A stretch of 64,000 bases of DNA. Source: Euryarchaeota archaeon. GTDB lineage: Archaea; Thermoplasmatota; SW-10-69-26; JACQPN01. Shown in pieces: positions 17,389 to 26,142 of the stretch (position 1 is its first letter; the number at the start of each line of letters is the position of its first letter). The notes beneath the pieces were generated by a model. It saw only the letters and a program-made list of their open reading frames with translations, made no database searches and was not told the origin of the DNA. Location of the stretch: NCBI GenBank assembly GCA_016207515.1, contig JACQPN010000002.1:76350-140349 (forward strand), read 5' to 3'. The translations under genes were made by a program, and so were the position numbers.

Positions 17389-18045
17389 ATGTCAATGGTG
17401 GACAAGAAAAACGTCATCAAGGCCGTAAGCGAAGTCCTCGAATCCAGCAAAGGCAAGAGGAAGTTCAAGCAGACGGTCGAGCTCGCCATCAACCTCAAGG
17501 GTGTCGACCTCTCGGTGCCAAAAAACCGCATCGACGAGGAGATAGTCCTCCCGAAGGGCCGCGGCCGCACACCCAAGGTGGCCGTCTTCGCCTCCGGCGA
17601 ATTGGCGGTCAAGGCGCGAAAGGTCGCTGACCTCGTCGTTGCCCCGGAGGAGATCGAGAAGCTCTCCGGCGACAAGAGGAAGGCGCGGAAAGTCGCCACC
17701 GAAATGAATTTCTTCATCGCGGAAGCGCCGCTGATGCCCACCATCGGTAAGACGCTCGGTACAGTGCTCGGCCCTCGCGGCAAGATGCCGCGTCCGATGC
17801 CGCCGCAGGGCGACCCCGCTCCGATGATAAACGGCCTCAAGAACGCCATACGCGTTCGAAGCCGCGACCGCGTCACGTTCCACGCGCCCGTCGGCACGGA
17901 GGAGATGTCCGCCGAGGATCTCGCGGACAACATCGTCGCGGTCATCGACCGTGTGACGGTCAAGCTCGAGCACGGTGCGCAGAACCTCGGAGGCGTCTAC
18001 GTGAAGGCCTCCATGGGGCCCGCCGTGAAAGTCGAGGTGAGCTAA
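17389..18045 (+). CDS. rpl1: Large-subunit ribosomal protein uL1
   Basis: A 218-residue protein of usual archaeal length. It carries ELAINLKGVDLSVPKNRIDE, the KGRGRTPKVAVFASGELA segment, and the uL1 signature region (IGKTLGTVLGPRGKMPRPMP). It binds 23S rRNA at the stalk by which deacylated tRNA leaves, and in archaea can repress its own operon. The ATG at 17389 is set by GGAGG 4 bases upstream; longer frames start inside the leader. The uL10 gene follows with no gap. In many archaea uL11 precedes uL1; here it does not. Confidence 0.97.
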   Translation: MSMVDKKNVIKAVSEVLESSKGKRKFKQTVELAINLKGVDLSVPKNRIDEEIVLPKGRGRTPKVAVFASGELAVKARKVADLVVAPEEIEKLSGDKRKARKVATEMNFFIAEAPLMPTIGKTLGTVLGPRGKMPRPMPPQGDPAPMINGLKNAIRVRSRDRVTFHAPVGTEEMSAEDLADNIVAVIDRVTVKLEHGAQNLGGVYVKASMGPAVKVEVS

Positions 18046-18972
18046 GTGGCCCACGTCGCACCGGCGAAGAAAGAGGAAGTCGCGCGCCTCGTCACCATGC
18101 TCAAGGGCGGCTCCGTCGTCGCCATCGCCAACGTCGAGGGCATCCCCGCGAACGCGATCCAGAAGATCCGCAAACAACTCCGCCAAGACGCCCAGATAAA
18201 GGTCAGCAAGAACACGCTCCTCACCCTCGCTTTGAAGGAAGCGGAGGGGCACCACCCGCAACTTGGGACCCTCGTCGAGAAGATCGACGGCCAGACGGCC
18301 CTCATCGTCACGAACATGAGCCCGTTCAAGCTCTACAGGAAGCTTGAAAGCTCGAAGAGCAGCGCCCCGGCGCGAGGCGGCGAAGTCGCCCCCGCCGACA
18401 TCATGGTCAAGAAAGGGGACACGCCGTTCAAGCCGGGCCCAATCGTCGGTGAACTCCAGAAGGCCGGCATCCCGGCCGCCATCGACCAGGGCAAAGTCGT
18501 CATCAAGAGCGACAAGACCGTCGTCAAGGCCGGCGAACGCATCCCGCAGGAACTTGCCGCGGCCCTCACTCGCCTCGAGATTTTCCCGCTCATCGTCGGC
18601 GTCGACCTAAAGGCCGCCTACGACGAGGGACTCGTCTACGGCCCTGACAGCCTCTCCGTCGACTACCTTGGAAAACTCCTACAGGCCCACCAGGAGGCCG
18701 TGAACCTAGCGGTCTATGCCGGGATAACGGAGCCGGGCACAATACAGATGCTCGTCGGTGTGAGCCATTCGAAGGCGTTGGCGCTCGCTTCCGTCATGCT
18801 CGAGAAGAACCCCGAGGCCGTGAGCGAGGCCATCAAGGCCGCGCTCGCAAGCCGTGCCGCAGCACCGGCGGCCGACGCGGGCGAGTCGGGCAAGGAAGAG
18901 AAGAAGAAGGAGAAGGAAGAACAACCAAGCGAGGAAGAGGCGATGGGCGGGTTGGGATCCCTCTTCGGATAG
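18046..18972 (+). CDS. rpl10: Large-subunit ribosomal protein uL10 (P0)
   Basis: A 308-residue archaeal P0-type protein, the base of the stalk on which the uL12 dimers sit and which recruits translation factors. N-terminal rRNA-binding part ([40 protein letters not shown]), a middle insertion typical of archaea and eukaryotes, and a long helical C-terminus. The end is a charged linker leading to [13 protein letters not shown], the same factor-binding tail as in uL12. Its GTG start directly follows the uL1 stop. Confidence 0.97.
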   Translation: MAHVAPAKKEEVARLVTMLKGGSVVAIANVEGIPANAIQKIRKQLRQDAQIKVSKNTLLTLALKEAEGHHPQLGTLVEKIDGQTALIVTNMSPFKLYRKLESSKSSAPARGGEVAPADIMVKKGDTPFKPGPIVGELQKAGIPAAIDQGKVVIKSDKTVVKAGERIPQELAAALTRLEIFPLIVGVDLKAAYDEGLVYGPDSLSVDYLGKLLQAHQEAVNLAVYAGITEPGTIQMLVGVSHSKALALASVMLEKNPEAVSEAIKAALASRAAAPAADAGESGKEEKKKEKEEQPSEEEAMGGLGSLFG

Positions 18973-19025
18973 TCGTCGTGAGAATCACACAGTATGCGAA
19001 CAAAGGTCCACAGGAGCTGAAAAAC

Positions 19026-19322
19026 ATGGAATACGTCTACAGCGCGCTCGTATTGCACGCCGCCAAGAAGGAGATCAGCGAAGCGAACGTCAAGAGCGTC
19101 CTCACCGCCGCCGGCGTCAAGGCCGACGAGACGCGCGTGAAGGCCCTCGTCGGCTCACTCGACGGTGTTGACATCGAAGCGGCGATCAAGACCGCGGCGA
19201 TGGCCGCGGCGCCCGCGGCGGCAGCGCCCTCCGGTGGCGACGACAAGAAGGAGAAGAAAGAGAAGAAGGAAGAGGTCTCGGAAGACGAGGCGGCGGCCGG
19301 TCTGGGCGCTCTCTTCGGTTAG
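19026..19322 (+). CDS. rpl12: Large-subunit ribosomal protein P1 (archaeal uL12 equivalent)
   Basis: A 98-residue acidic stalk protein: a helical dimerisation domain ([20 protein letters not shown]), an Ala-rich hinge (about residues 60-72), a Lys/Glu linker and the conserved [10 protein letters not shown] tail that contacts elongation factors. The ATG at 19026 follows a GGAG at 19013-19016; upstream TTG and GTG codons are not supported. A hairpin with a T-rich tract follows and probably ends the operon. Confidence 0.96.
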   Translation: MEYVYSALVLHAAKKEISEANVKSVLTAAGVKADETRVKALVGSLDGVDIEAAIKTAAMAAAPAAAAPSGGDDKKEKKEKKEEVSEDEAAAGLGALFG

Positions 19323-19354
19323 AGCCGTTCTTCGACCTTCTTCGATTTCGTTTC

Positions 19355-19392
19355 GGGCCGGCAGACCGGCCCAAACACCATTTTCTTTTTCT
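19355..19392 (+). terminator. Terminator after the ribosomal stalk operon
   Basis: GGGCCGG (19355-19361) and CCGGCCC (19366-19372) form a perfect 7-bp stem with a CAGA loop. A T-rich run (TTTTCTTTTTCT from about 19381) follows, the usual archaeal termination signal. It separates the ribosomal operon from vapB. Confidence 0.6.
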
Positions 19393-19414
19393 CATCGAGC
19401 GCAAGCGGCGCAAA

Positions 19415-19424
19415 GGCTTAAGCC
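19415..19424 (+). promoter_or_regulatory. TATA-like element of vapBC
   Basis: GGCTTAAGCC is a 10-base palindrome centred 29 bases before the vapB ATG at 19449, which makes the message leaderless. Because VapB proteins bind palindromes in their own promoters, the same element may be TATA box and operator at once; that is inference. Confidence 0.5.
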
Positions 19425-19448
19425 CATACACATACATACACACACGTC

Positions 19449-19682
19449 ATGGCGACGAAGACGATCAACCTCACCACCGACGCCTACAAGCGCTTGGCGA
19501 GCCTCAAGCGCGGGAGCGAGAGTTTCAGCGACGTCGTGAACCGGTTGACGGGGAAGTACGCGCTTCTGGACCTTATTGGAATCTTTGACGACCGCACCGC
19601 GGACGAGCTACGAAAGGCCAAGAAAGACTTCGACCGTCGGCTGCGAAAGGACATGGATCGGATCGCCCGGCGGATGAGTTGA
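19449..19682 (+). CDS. vapB: VapB-type antitoxin
   Basis: A 77-residue protein of the archaeal VapB family related to DUF217. It has an N-terminal ribbon-helix segment (ATKTINLTTDAYKRLASLKR) with the SFSDVVNRLTGKY block, and a charged C-terminal helix (RKAKKDFDRRLRKDMDRI) of the kind that wraps around the PIN toxin. It should neutralise VapC and repress the pair. The stop overlaps the toxin start (TGATG). Confidence 0.88.
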   Translation: MATKTINLTTDAYKRLASLKRGSESFSDVVNRLTGKYALLDLIGIFDDRTADELRKAKKDFDRRLRKDMDRIARRMS

Positions 19683-20077
19683 TGGTGGTGCTGGACACGG
19701 ATTTCGTCATAGACCTCACGCGGGGGGTCGAACCGGCCGCCGAGCTGCTGCGTACCTTGGCAGAAGGGTACGAGCCGCTGGCCGTGAGTAGCGTGACCGT
19801 GATGCAGCTCCATCACGGCGTGGCCCGCGCCCGGCGGCCCGCCGCCGAGATGGCCCGCGTAGATCGGGCCTTGCGAGGGGCGGCCACCTACGCCTTCACC
19901 CATGACATTGCCGCGATTGCTGGAAGGCTTGAAGGTGACTTGGAGGAAGCCGGCACGCCTATCGGCCTCTCCGACGTGATGATCGCCGCCACGGCCCTTC
20001 ATCACGGGGAGCCGATAGTGACGCGGAACACGCGCCATTTCCGGCTCGTGTCCGGGCTCCATCTTCTCGATTATTAG
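19682..20077 (+). CDS. vapC: VapC-type PIN domain toxin
   Basis: A PIN-domain ribonuclease of 131 residues. The first catalytic Asp is in VLDTDFVIDLTRG, the third acidic block is GLSDVMIAATALHHG, and the late VTRNTRHF block is present. The conserved Glu of the second block (usually TxxEL..G) is a Gln: VTVMQLHHG. That may weaken metal binding, so the toxin could be impaired. The ATG at 19682 overlaps the vapB stop. VapC enzymes usually cut tRNA or rRNA; the target here is unknown. Confidence 0.9.
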   Translation: MVVLDTDFVIDLTRGVEPAAELLRTLAEGYEPLAVSSVTVMQLHHGVARARRPAAEMARVDRALRGAATYAFTHDIAAIAGRLEGDLEEAGTPIGLSDVMIAATALHHGEPIVTRNTRHFRLVSGLHLLDY

Positions 20078-20124
20078 GGGATCGCCCCAACCGTTAAGGC
20101 GGGGGTCTGTCTCTCCACGAACCA

Positions 20125-20874
20125 ATGGGCTCGGCCCCTGCCCTCCACGTGTTCAAATGCACCCAGTGCGAGAAATGCTGCACCGACCTAAAGGGCAGAG
20201 CCGCCGGAGTGGGGGGTCGGCGCGACTTCAAAGCACTCGAGCGCCCCGGCGTCTACTCGCTCGCCACGACGGGCGGCATACAGCTGTGGGCGTGGGAGCG
20301 CGAGAAACTCTCCGCTATCGCCAAGGCGCGCGGGTTGCCGCTTCGCACGGCCCCTGCCATGGTCTTCGCGGACGCGAAACTTGGAGCCGTCGTGCTCGTC
20401 TACGAGGTCCTGAACCGCAGCTGCCCGTTCTTCAAGACTCCAGTGTGCACCATCTATGAGGATCGCCCTCTCGTCTGCGGGGCGTTCCCGGTCCTTCCGG
20501 GTGGCCGCGACATGGGTTTCACGGCGTTCTGCCCGGAGGTCGTGGTGCCGGCCGCGAACGATGACGCGACCGCGACGTTGGTCGCTGCGTACGGTGATAC
20601 CGCCCGCCACGCGCTAAAGATCCGCGACGTGACCGCTCGCGTCTCGTCACTTCTTGGTTTCATGGTGGCAAGCGGCGGGTTGAGCCCGGTGAAAGACCTC
20701 TCGGAAAAAGCGGTCGACGCGATGGTCGAACGGCGCCGCATCGATCTCCACATGGCGATGGGGGCCTGCGGAATGTTCTCGAAGACGGACGTTGAAGATC
20801 AAGTGAAGATCTTTTCGCTCGAAACGGTTCCTCCGGGCGATGCAGCGCCCCGGCTGCGTCCCCCCTCACATTGA
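20125..20874 (+). CDS. YkgJ-type CxxC-cluster protein
   Basis: A 249-residue protein of the zinc/iron-chelating CxxC cluster family (YkgJ/UPF0153). Cysteines are arranged as CTQCEKCC near the start, then NRSCPFF, PVCTIYEDRPLVCGAFP and TAFCPE. The C-terminal helical part has one further Cys (MGACGMF). The family is thought to bind a metal or cluster; its biochemical role is unsettled. GTTAAG near 20090-20097 lies about 31 bases before the ATG, so the gene is probably leaderless. Confidence 0.8.
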   Translation: MGSAPALHVFKCTQCEKCCTDLKGRAAGVGGRRDFKALERPGVYSLATTGGIQLWAWEREKLSAIAKARGLPLRTAPAMVFADAKLGAVVLVYEVLNRSCPFFKTPVCTIYEDRPLVCGAFPVLPGGRDMGFTAFCPEVVVPAANDDATATLVAAYGDTARHALKIRDVTARVSSLLGFMVASGGLSPVKDLSEKAVDAMVERRRIDLHMAMGACGMFSKTDVEDQVKIFSLETVPPGDAAPRLRPPSH

Positions 20875-20957
20875 TAAGGTTCTTCGGCCACCTGCCCAAA
20901 ACCTCTTTACGAGGGGCTGGGCATCGGGAAAGGCCCCGGTTGGGGGCAAGTGAGAAC

Positions 20958-21344
20958 ATGACCACGACAAGACCGACACACTTCGAGATCCTGGCGGACA
21001 ACGTCGAACGCGCCGAGAAGTTCTACAAGAACACGTTCGGCTGGAAGTTCGCGACGATGCCCGGCCCGGAACCCTATTGGACCATCAATACGGGCGACGA
21101 CAACACGAAGGGGATAAACGGCGGCCTCATGCCGGCAAAAGCGGTGCCCGGCTGGCCGCGCGGCGCGTTCATCTGCACGATGAACACGAAGACGCTCGAC
21201 GCCGACCTCAAGAAGGTCACGGCGAACGGCGGCACGATCGTCGCCCCGAAGCGCGCCGTCCCGACGATGGGATGGGTCGCCTACTGCAAGGACACCGAGG
21301 GCAACGTCTTTGGCGTCTGGCAGGACGACAAGAACGCGAAGTAA
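20958..21344 (+). CDS. VOC (glyoxalase-like) family protein
   Basis: A 128-residue single-module vicinal-oxygen-chelate protein: THFEILADNVERAEKFYKNTF at the start and GNVFGVWQ at the end, with FICTMNTKTLDADLKKV between. This resembles the small predicted glyoxalase/bleomycin-resistance-like enzymes whose substrate is usually unknown. The ATG at 20958 is chosen over the TTG-type start near 20871, because the extra 29 residues are not family-like and overlap the previous gene. A strong terminator follows. Confidence 0.82.
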   Translation: MTTTRPTHFEILADNVERAEKFYKNTFGWKFATMPGPEPYWTINTGDDNTKGINGGLMPAKAVPGWPRGAFICTMNTKTLDADLKKVTANGGTIVAPKRAVPTMGWVAYCKDTEGNVFGVWQDDKNAK

Positions 21345-21376
21345 GGATACGAGCTGCCAAAGTTCCGATCGACAAG

Positions 21377-21410
21377 CGCCCCGGTCCTTGCCGGGGCGAC
21401 TTGGTTTTTT
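21377..21410 (+). terminator. Intrinsic-type terminator after the VOC gene
   Basis: CGCCCCGG (21377-21384) pairs perfectly with CCGGGGCG (21391-21398) around the loop TCCTTG and is followed by GG and six T (21405-21410). It ends the plus-strand transcript just before the oppositely oriented tRNA-Gly gene. Confidence 0.7.
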
Positions 21411-21413
21411 CTA

Positions 21414-21487
21414 TGCAAGCGCCGGGATTTGAACCCGGATTACTAGCTTGGAAGGCTAGAGTCCTAACCAGGTTAGACTACACTTGC
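21414..21487 (-). tRNA. tRNA-Gly (anticodon TCC)
   Basis: Full cloverleaf on the minus strand. Acceptor GCAAGTG pairs with CGCTTGC (one G-U), D stem GTCT/GGAC, anticodon stem CTAGC/GCTAG around CTTCCAA, and T arm CCGGG-TTCAAAT-CCCGG. The discriminator is A. CCA is not encoded and there is no intron. It decodes GGA (and GGG by wobble). Confidence 0.95.
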
Positions 21488-21545
21488 TTTTTCCTATGGC
21501 TGTTGGGGTAGGCTAACCGAGACGCAAGCAATCAGGCTTGCGGCG

Positions 21546-21564
21546 CAGGTTAGACTACACTTGC
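21546..21564 (-). repeat. 19-base copy of the tRNA-Gly 5' end
   Basis: The 19 bases here are identical to 21469-21487, the first 19 nucleotides of tRNA-Gly on the minus strand. The copy lies 77 bases upstream of the real tRNA. Nothing resembling the rest of a tRNA follows it, but a short hairpin (GCAAGC...GCTTGC, about 21523-21540) lies between the two. It could be a leftover of a tandem tRNA or of a recombination event. Confidence 0.7.
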
Positions 21565-21730
21565 GGGATTGCCGATGTCGCGTCGTTGCGTGCGTGCCTA
21601 AAATTCGGGCGGACAATTGTAATCTCCTTATAAATAAATGAGTGCGCCGATTGGGTGCCGATTCAGGATTTATTCGGCAAATGTTATGATAGAGAGGCCC
21701 CTGACTCATTCATATAGTCCGCGTGCTCCG

Positions 21731-23734
21731 ATGGCCAGTCCTGAAATAGAGAAGCTCCGAATCGTCTTGGACTACGTCCCTTGCGACGCCTGCCTTCGCA
21801 TCCCTTGCGATGACCAGGAACTGTTCTGCTCGCTTTGCAGCCGGATAACCCGCACCGTCGCCCACAAGCAGATCGTGAGACGCAAAGTCCTCGTCGAAAG
21901 CCCGGAACCGGAACTCGGGATAGAGCCCGTCGTCCCAATCGGGGAGACGCCGCCGCCTCTCGCGGCCAAGGAAGAGCCGGCGACCATCACCATGGAGGAG
22001 CCCCGACCGGTAGAAGCCGCCGTCACGCAGCCGACCGAGCCGGCGGCCGCCTCGACTCCTTCAGACGAGCCGCCGGCCGTCGTGACGCAGGAACGTCTCC
22101 AAAGGGAAGACAGCGCGGCACCGGCGATGGCGCCAGCCATGTCGGAGACGGACGACGAACCGGTCATAGAGGTCAAACGGCCGCAGCGAAAATCCAGGCG
22201 CGAGGCGGAAAGCGCAGGCGCGGTGGACGACTTCTTCAGTGTCGTTCGCCCCGCGGACAAACCCCTTTCCAGGAAATCGGACTACGAGCCGGTGGGCTTC
22301 GATTGGGAACTCGGTGACGACAAGTGGGCAGACGACCTCCTCGCCCAGGCGAACAGGCCGGACGACGCGCCGTCGCCTGAGGCCTTGATCAAGGAAGACC
22401 CGTTGGCGGAGCTCGCCCGCCGGGAGACCGAGTCGAAGCCCGAAGGCATCGTGCCGGAACAGGAACCGCCCCGCGAGAGCCCCCCCCCACCCGAGGTCGA
22501 GGGATTGGATCGTTTGGCCGAGACGCCCGAAAGCCGAACGGAGGCGCCGCCGGAGACGGCCTGGCCGGAGGAGCGCGCCGTCGAGGACGCCTTCGAATCT
22601 GTCGAGGACGAGCCGCTTGAGGCGTTCGAGGAGGTCCCCGACACGGGTCACGACGCGCAGTGGGCCCGGCCGGAAGAACCTGAAGCCTCGGAGCTTGAGG
22701 TCCTTGACGAAGACGAGTCCCATGGTGAACTCGAGGTCCTTGGCGAGGAGGGTCCCGAATCCGAGTTGGAAGTGCTCGGTGAAGAGGAGCCCACCCGACC
22801 GCCTTGGGAGGCGCCAATGGTCGAAGAGACGCGAAGCGAACCTCAATCCGAGGCGATCGAGGCGCGCGTTTCGCCCTTGCCCGAGGAGCCGACGCCGCCC
22901 GAGACCCGGCATCAGCCGGAAACGGCGCGGCCGGAGAAGCCAGCTCGCAGATTCGCATTACCAAAGATCGCCCTTCCTTTCGGCAAGAAGAAACGAGGCA
23001 AGGAGGAGGGCGAACGGAAGCCCGGCGCGCCATCCCAGTCGAGCCAACTGCCTGAGGCGCCAGTGGCCCCGGCGATGCACGAGCCAGAGGCCCGAACGAC
23101 CGAGACCTTTGAGGAGGTCTCCGAGGCCGAGGTAGTCGCCGAGACCGCTGAAGCGGTCGAAGTCGTCGAGGCGGAACCCCTGGAGGCGGAGGCCGTTGGG
23201 GTCGACGCGATGGAGGCCGAGGTAGCCGAAGGAGAGACTCTCGAGGCGGAGACCGTCGACATGGAAGCGGAGGAGCGCCTCGGTGGTCCGGTCGGCGCCC
23301 ACGTCGAGGAAGCGGTCGAGCCCGAAGGCCGTCGCCGAAGAACGATCCAGGGCCAAGACGTGGAGCTTGCGAAGGTGCCCGGGATCGGAGCCCTTTACGG
23401 CGTGCGCCTTGCCAAGGGCGGCGTGAAGTCGCTTGTGGACCTTTTGGACCTCGACATCGAGAGTTTCAGCCAGAGGACGGGGATAAGCGCGCGGCTCTTG
23501 AGCCGGTGGCAGGGGATCGCCGACCTAGCGCTACATGCGAAGGTGCCCATGCGCGAGGCCGAGGTCCTGGTACGGGCAGGCATCGTCTCGACCGAGCATC
23601 TCGCGTCGTCCAGTACGACGGCAGTGGTCGAAAAGGCGTTGAACGCTGCACGCGACCTTGAGATCGCCGAAGAGGAGATCGACATATCGGAGCCATCGGT
23701 CGCCGCCTGGATAGAAGCGGCTCAGCGCGCCTGA
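21731..23734 (+). CDS. Zinc-finger / long acidic region / helix-hairpin-helix protein
   Basis: A 667-residue protein with three parts. Residues about 15-40 hold a four-cysteine zinc ribbon (CDACLRIPCDDQ...FCSLC). Residues 60-560 are a disordered, Glu/Pro/Ala-rich region with near-tandem repeats (ELEVLDEDE, ELEVLGEEG, ELEVLGEEE around residues 320-355, and later VEVVEAEPLEAEAVG). One basic patch, KKKRGKEEGERK, interrupts it. The last 125 residues are helix-hairpin-helix/DUF4332-like (ELAKVPGIGALYGVRLAKGG, FSQRTGISARLLSRWQG). A role in nucleic-acid or complex tethering is a guess. The ATG at 21731 is the first one followed by family-like sequence. Confidence 0.7.
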   Translation: MASPEIEKLRIVLDYVPCDACLRIPCDDQELFCSLCSRITRTVAHKQIVRRKVLVESPEPELGIEPVVPIGETPPPLAAKEEPATITMEEPRPVEAAVTQPTEPAAASTPSDEPPAVVTQERLQREDSAAPAMAPAMSETDDEPVIEVKRPQRKSRREAESAGAVDDFFSVVRPADKPLSRKSDYEPVGFDWELGDDKWADDLLAQANRPDDAPSPEALIKEDPLAELARRETESKPEGIVPEQEPPRESPPPPEVEGLDRLAETPESRTEAPPETAWPEERAVEDAFESVEDEPLEAFEEVPDTGHDAQWARPEEPEASELEVLDEDESHGELEVLGEEGPESELEVLGEEEPTRPPWEAPMVEETRSEPQSEAIEARVSPLPEEPTPPETRHQPETARPEKPARRFALPKIALPFGKKKRGKEEGERKPGAPSQSSQLPEAPVAPAMHEPEARTTETFEEVSEAEVVAETAEAVEVVEAEPLEAEAVGVDAMEAEVAEGETLEAETVDMEAEERLGGPVGAHVEEAVEPEGRRRRTIQGQDVELAKVPGIGALYGVRLAKGGVKSLVDLLDLDIESFSQRTGISARLLSRWQGIADLALHAKVPMREAEVLVRAGIVSTEHLASSSTTAVVEKALNAARDLEIAEEEIDISEPSVAAWIEAAQRA

Positions 23735-25953
23735 CGGCGCCGGGACAGCGAGGCGACGGACGCGATGGAGAGGAGCATGAGAGCGGTCTCCACGCCAGGC
23801 GTCCTCGCTGGTCGGTTCTCAAGCGGGAGAAGCGGCCGCTCGTAGAGCGGATTGGGGATTACGACAGCTTCTGCGTACTCGACCATGGTCTTCGCACCTA
23901 TCTCGATCGGGTTCGCAGGCGTCGCGGCGCTACGCCCGGAGAGGCGGATCGCGTAATCACCGGCGGAAAGGCCGGCAAGGTCGAAAGTCGCGCGTGGCTT
24001 CGACTGGTCGAGTTCCGTCCCTTTCACGACGCGCCCCGACGCGTCGATGAGCGCCGCTCCAAGGACGAAAGAGCCCGTGCCCCCGACCTCGACCGACGCG
24101 ATGCCGGATCTGACGCCCGGATAGAGCCTTAGCGGCATCGTCCGCTCGTAAGGACCGGAAGAGGCTACTCGCGCTTTGTTCATCGTCTCGTACGCCCCTT
24201 CGAAGGAGTCGTCGGCCGTCTCCGTCGAGCCGACGCGCACAGGCAACGTCGCTAGCACGGCGTCCCGGTGTGGGCCCTGTGGACGCACTTGGTCGAGGAA
24301 GAGGAGCGACGCGTGGAATATCCCGTGCGCGGGCAGCGTCACGATGGTCTCCGCCGCGCCTACGCCGACGATGAGGCCGGAGTTGTGGACGATCCTCCCT
24401 TCGGGATCCGAGACGGTGAGCAACAGGTCGCCGCCTTGGGACGCGTCGGAAAGGCCTATCTTCCACGGGACGGGTCGCCACGCGGCGTTGACGGTGGGTG
24501 CGACGAGGAGGCCGACGGGCCCGAGCGATGCCGCGCCAACGTCGGCGGTACTTGCGAGCGGAATCGGCGGGAATACGTTCTTCTCATCGTAGGTCGCGCG
24601 GACGTTCGCTTCGTAGTAACCGCCGGTCGCGCCACGCGACAGGCCGGTGCCGTAGACGTGCAAGAGGTAGACGCCCGTCGACGGGACGGCATCGACGGCG
24701 AGCGCCCTCGCGGGGTTCGCCGCGCCGAACGTCTGCGTCGCGATCGTCTTGCCCTGGGGATCGATTATCTCCGCGGAGTACGAACCGGCGCCGTTCGAGG
24801 CGTCGCCGGGGGCCCCGGGCGCGGTGTTTCCGGCCGTGAGCCCGACTTCGATCGTGCGTATCCCGTCGTAGACCGGGATCTCGATGAACCTCTCGTACTG
24901 CCCGTACTTCCCTGCGGCGTCGGCCGAAAAGGCGCGCGGGAACTCCCGATACGTCGCCGTGTAGAGTTTCCCGGGAACGACGTAACTATCGTCGAAGCCG
25001 ATGGGGACCTCGAACACCGCGACAAACGGGTCCCAAGTGACGGCGCCGGCAGGCGGGGGAAGGCTTGCGACGGAGAGCACGTGGAGCCCGGACTCGGGAA
25101 ACGTAAGGCGAAAGCCCACCTTGCCGCCGACGGCCTCGAGGCTTCCCGTCGAGTGAAGCAATTCCCCGCTTCCCGTGGAAAGCGACGCGATGACCGTCGC
25201 TCCACTAGTGTCGCCGCGCGTGTCGGCGATGGTCACTTCGAAGCCGGTCGGTGACCAAAGGTTCATCGGGGTCGTGGATTGGAGTGAGACGGACGTGGTG
25301 CCGAACGACCGGGTGACGGGCGGGAGGTCTTTTCCCACGTAGTCCTTCACGTTGAGCCCCGCAAGGGGGTCAGGGATACTCGCGTACTCGGCGTCGATAG
25401 GTTTGAGCTTGAACTGTTTCAAGCCGTAACCGGATTTGTAGAACCCGCTCTCGCTGGATTTCGCGAAAATGGTCGCCTTGACCGTGGGCCTTTCCGGCGG
25501 CAACGTCGGACGCTCCCGTTCGAGGACCTCGATGGAAAGCGGGCTCGTGAAGCGGTAGATCATCTTCACGTTCTGGGGGTCACTACTGTCGGTCTCGAAG
25601 TACTGGGGGAGGATCGGCACGTCTATCGACTTGGGCTCGACGGCGATGTCCGCCCACGCGGGCTTTCTCGGGAACTCGAACGTGATGACGATCTCCTCGC
25701 CGGGGTTCGGCGCCGTGAAGCCTTCTTGGCTCGCGTCAAAGGTGTAGGTGATGCTTCCTGTGAAGCGAAGCGCCTGCCCCACGCTGGTGTCGAAGGTCTT
25801 CCCGCTCACACCTTCGACGTTGATGGTGATTATCGGATTGATGTAGCCGCAGGGGACGCCGCCGCAGGCGGAGGCCGGCGTCACGATCATGGGACCTATG
25901 GCCGCGGCTAGCAACAGCATGGCGACGGCTGGTCTCACGTGGTCGCGTTTCAA
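23722..25953 (-). CDS. Large surface protein with C-terminal anchor
   Basis: A 743-residue exported protein: signal peptide (AVAMLLLAAAIGPMIVTPASA), two nearby cysteines right after it (CGGVPCG), then a series of beta-sandwich-like segments (for example VTIADTRGDTSGATVIASLS, LLVTVSDPEGRIVHNSG). The C-terminus is a single hydrophobic helix followed by SRRRQAR. Many ...DPEGR or ...DASGR turns suggest repeated Ig-like modules. It overlaps the stop of the HhH gene tail to tail by 13 bases. The start is a TTG at 25953; a GTG at 25938 is also possible downstream of a TATA at 25967-25980. Function unknown. Confidence 0.7.
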   Translation of the reverse strand: MKRDHVRPAVAMLLLAAAIGPMIVTPASACGGVPCGYINPIITINVEGVSGKTFDTSVGQALRFTGSITYTFDASQEGFTAPNPGEEIVITFEFPRKPAWADIAVEPKSIDVPILPQYFETDSSDPQNVKMIYRFTSPLSIEVLERERPTLPPERPTVKATIFAKSSESGFYKSGYGLKQFKLKPIDAEYASIPDPLAGLNVKDYVGKDLPPVTRSFGTTSVSLQSTTPMNLWSPTGFEVTIADTRGDTSGATVIASLSTGSGELLHSTGSLEAVGGKVGFRLTFPESGLHVLSVASLPPPAGAVTWDPFVAVFEVPIGFDDSYVVPGKLYTATYREFPRAFSADAAGKYGQYERFIEIPVYDGIRTIEVGLTAGNTAPGAPGDASNGAGSYSAEIIDPQGKTIATQTFGAANPARALAVDAVPSTGVYLLHVYGTGLSRGATGGYYEANVRATYDEKNVFPPIPLASTADVGAASLGPVGLLVAPTVNAAWRPVPWKIGLSDASQGGDLLLTVSDPEGRIVHNSGLIVGVGAAETIVTLPAHGIFHASLLFLDQVRPQGPHRDAVLATLPVRVGSTETADDSFEGAYETMNKARVASSGPYERTMPLRLYPGVRSGIASVEVGGTGSFVLGAALIDASGRVVKGTELDQSKPRATFDLAGLSAGDYAIRLSGRSAATPANPIEIGAKTMVEYAEAVVIPNPLYERPLLPLENRPARTPGVETALMLLSIASVASLSRRRQAR

Positions 25954-26142
25954 CTGGGGTCGGCCTCGAGTATTTAAAGCACAGTTGTGCGGGATATTTG
26001 GCGTTTGTTGTACGGCCGAGCTTCAAGGGAAGACGTACCGGGCTGGATGAGAGCAAAGACCGGGAGCGGGCAACCGTGACGTAGATACAAGTACGTACGC
26101 AATCTGGTTGCGGGCATTAAGGGGAAACGCCATTACGCCAGC

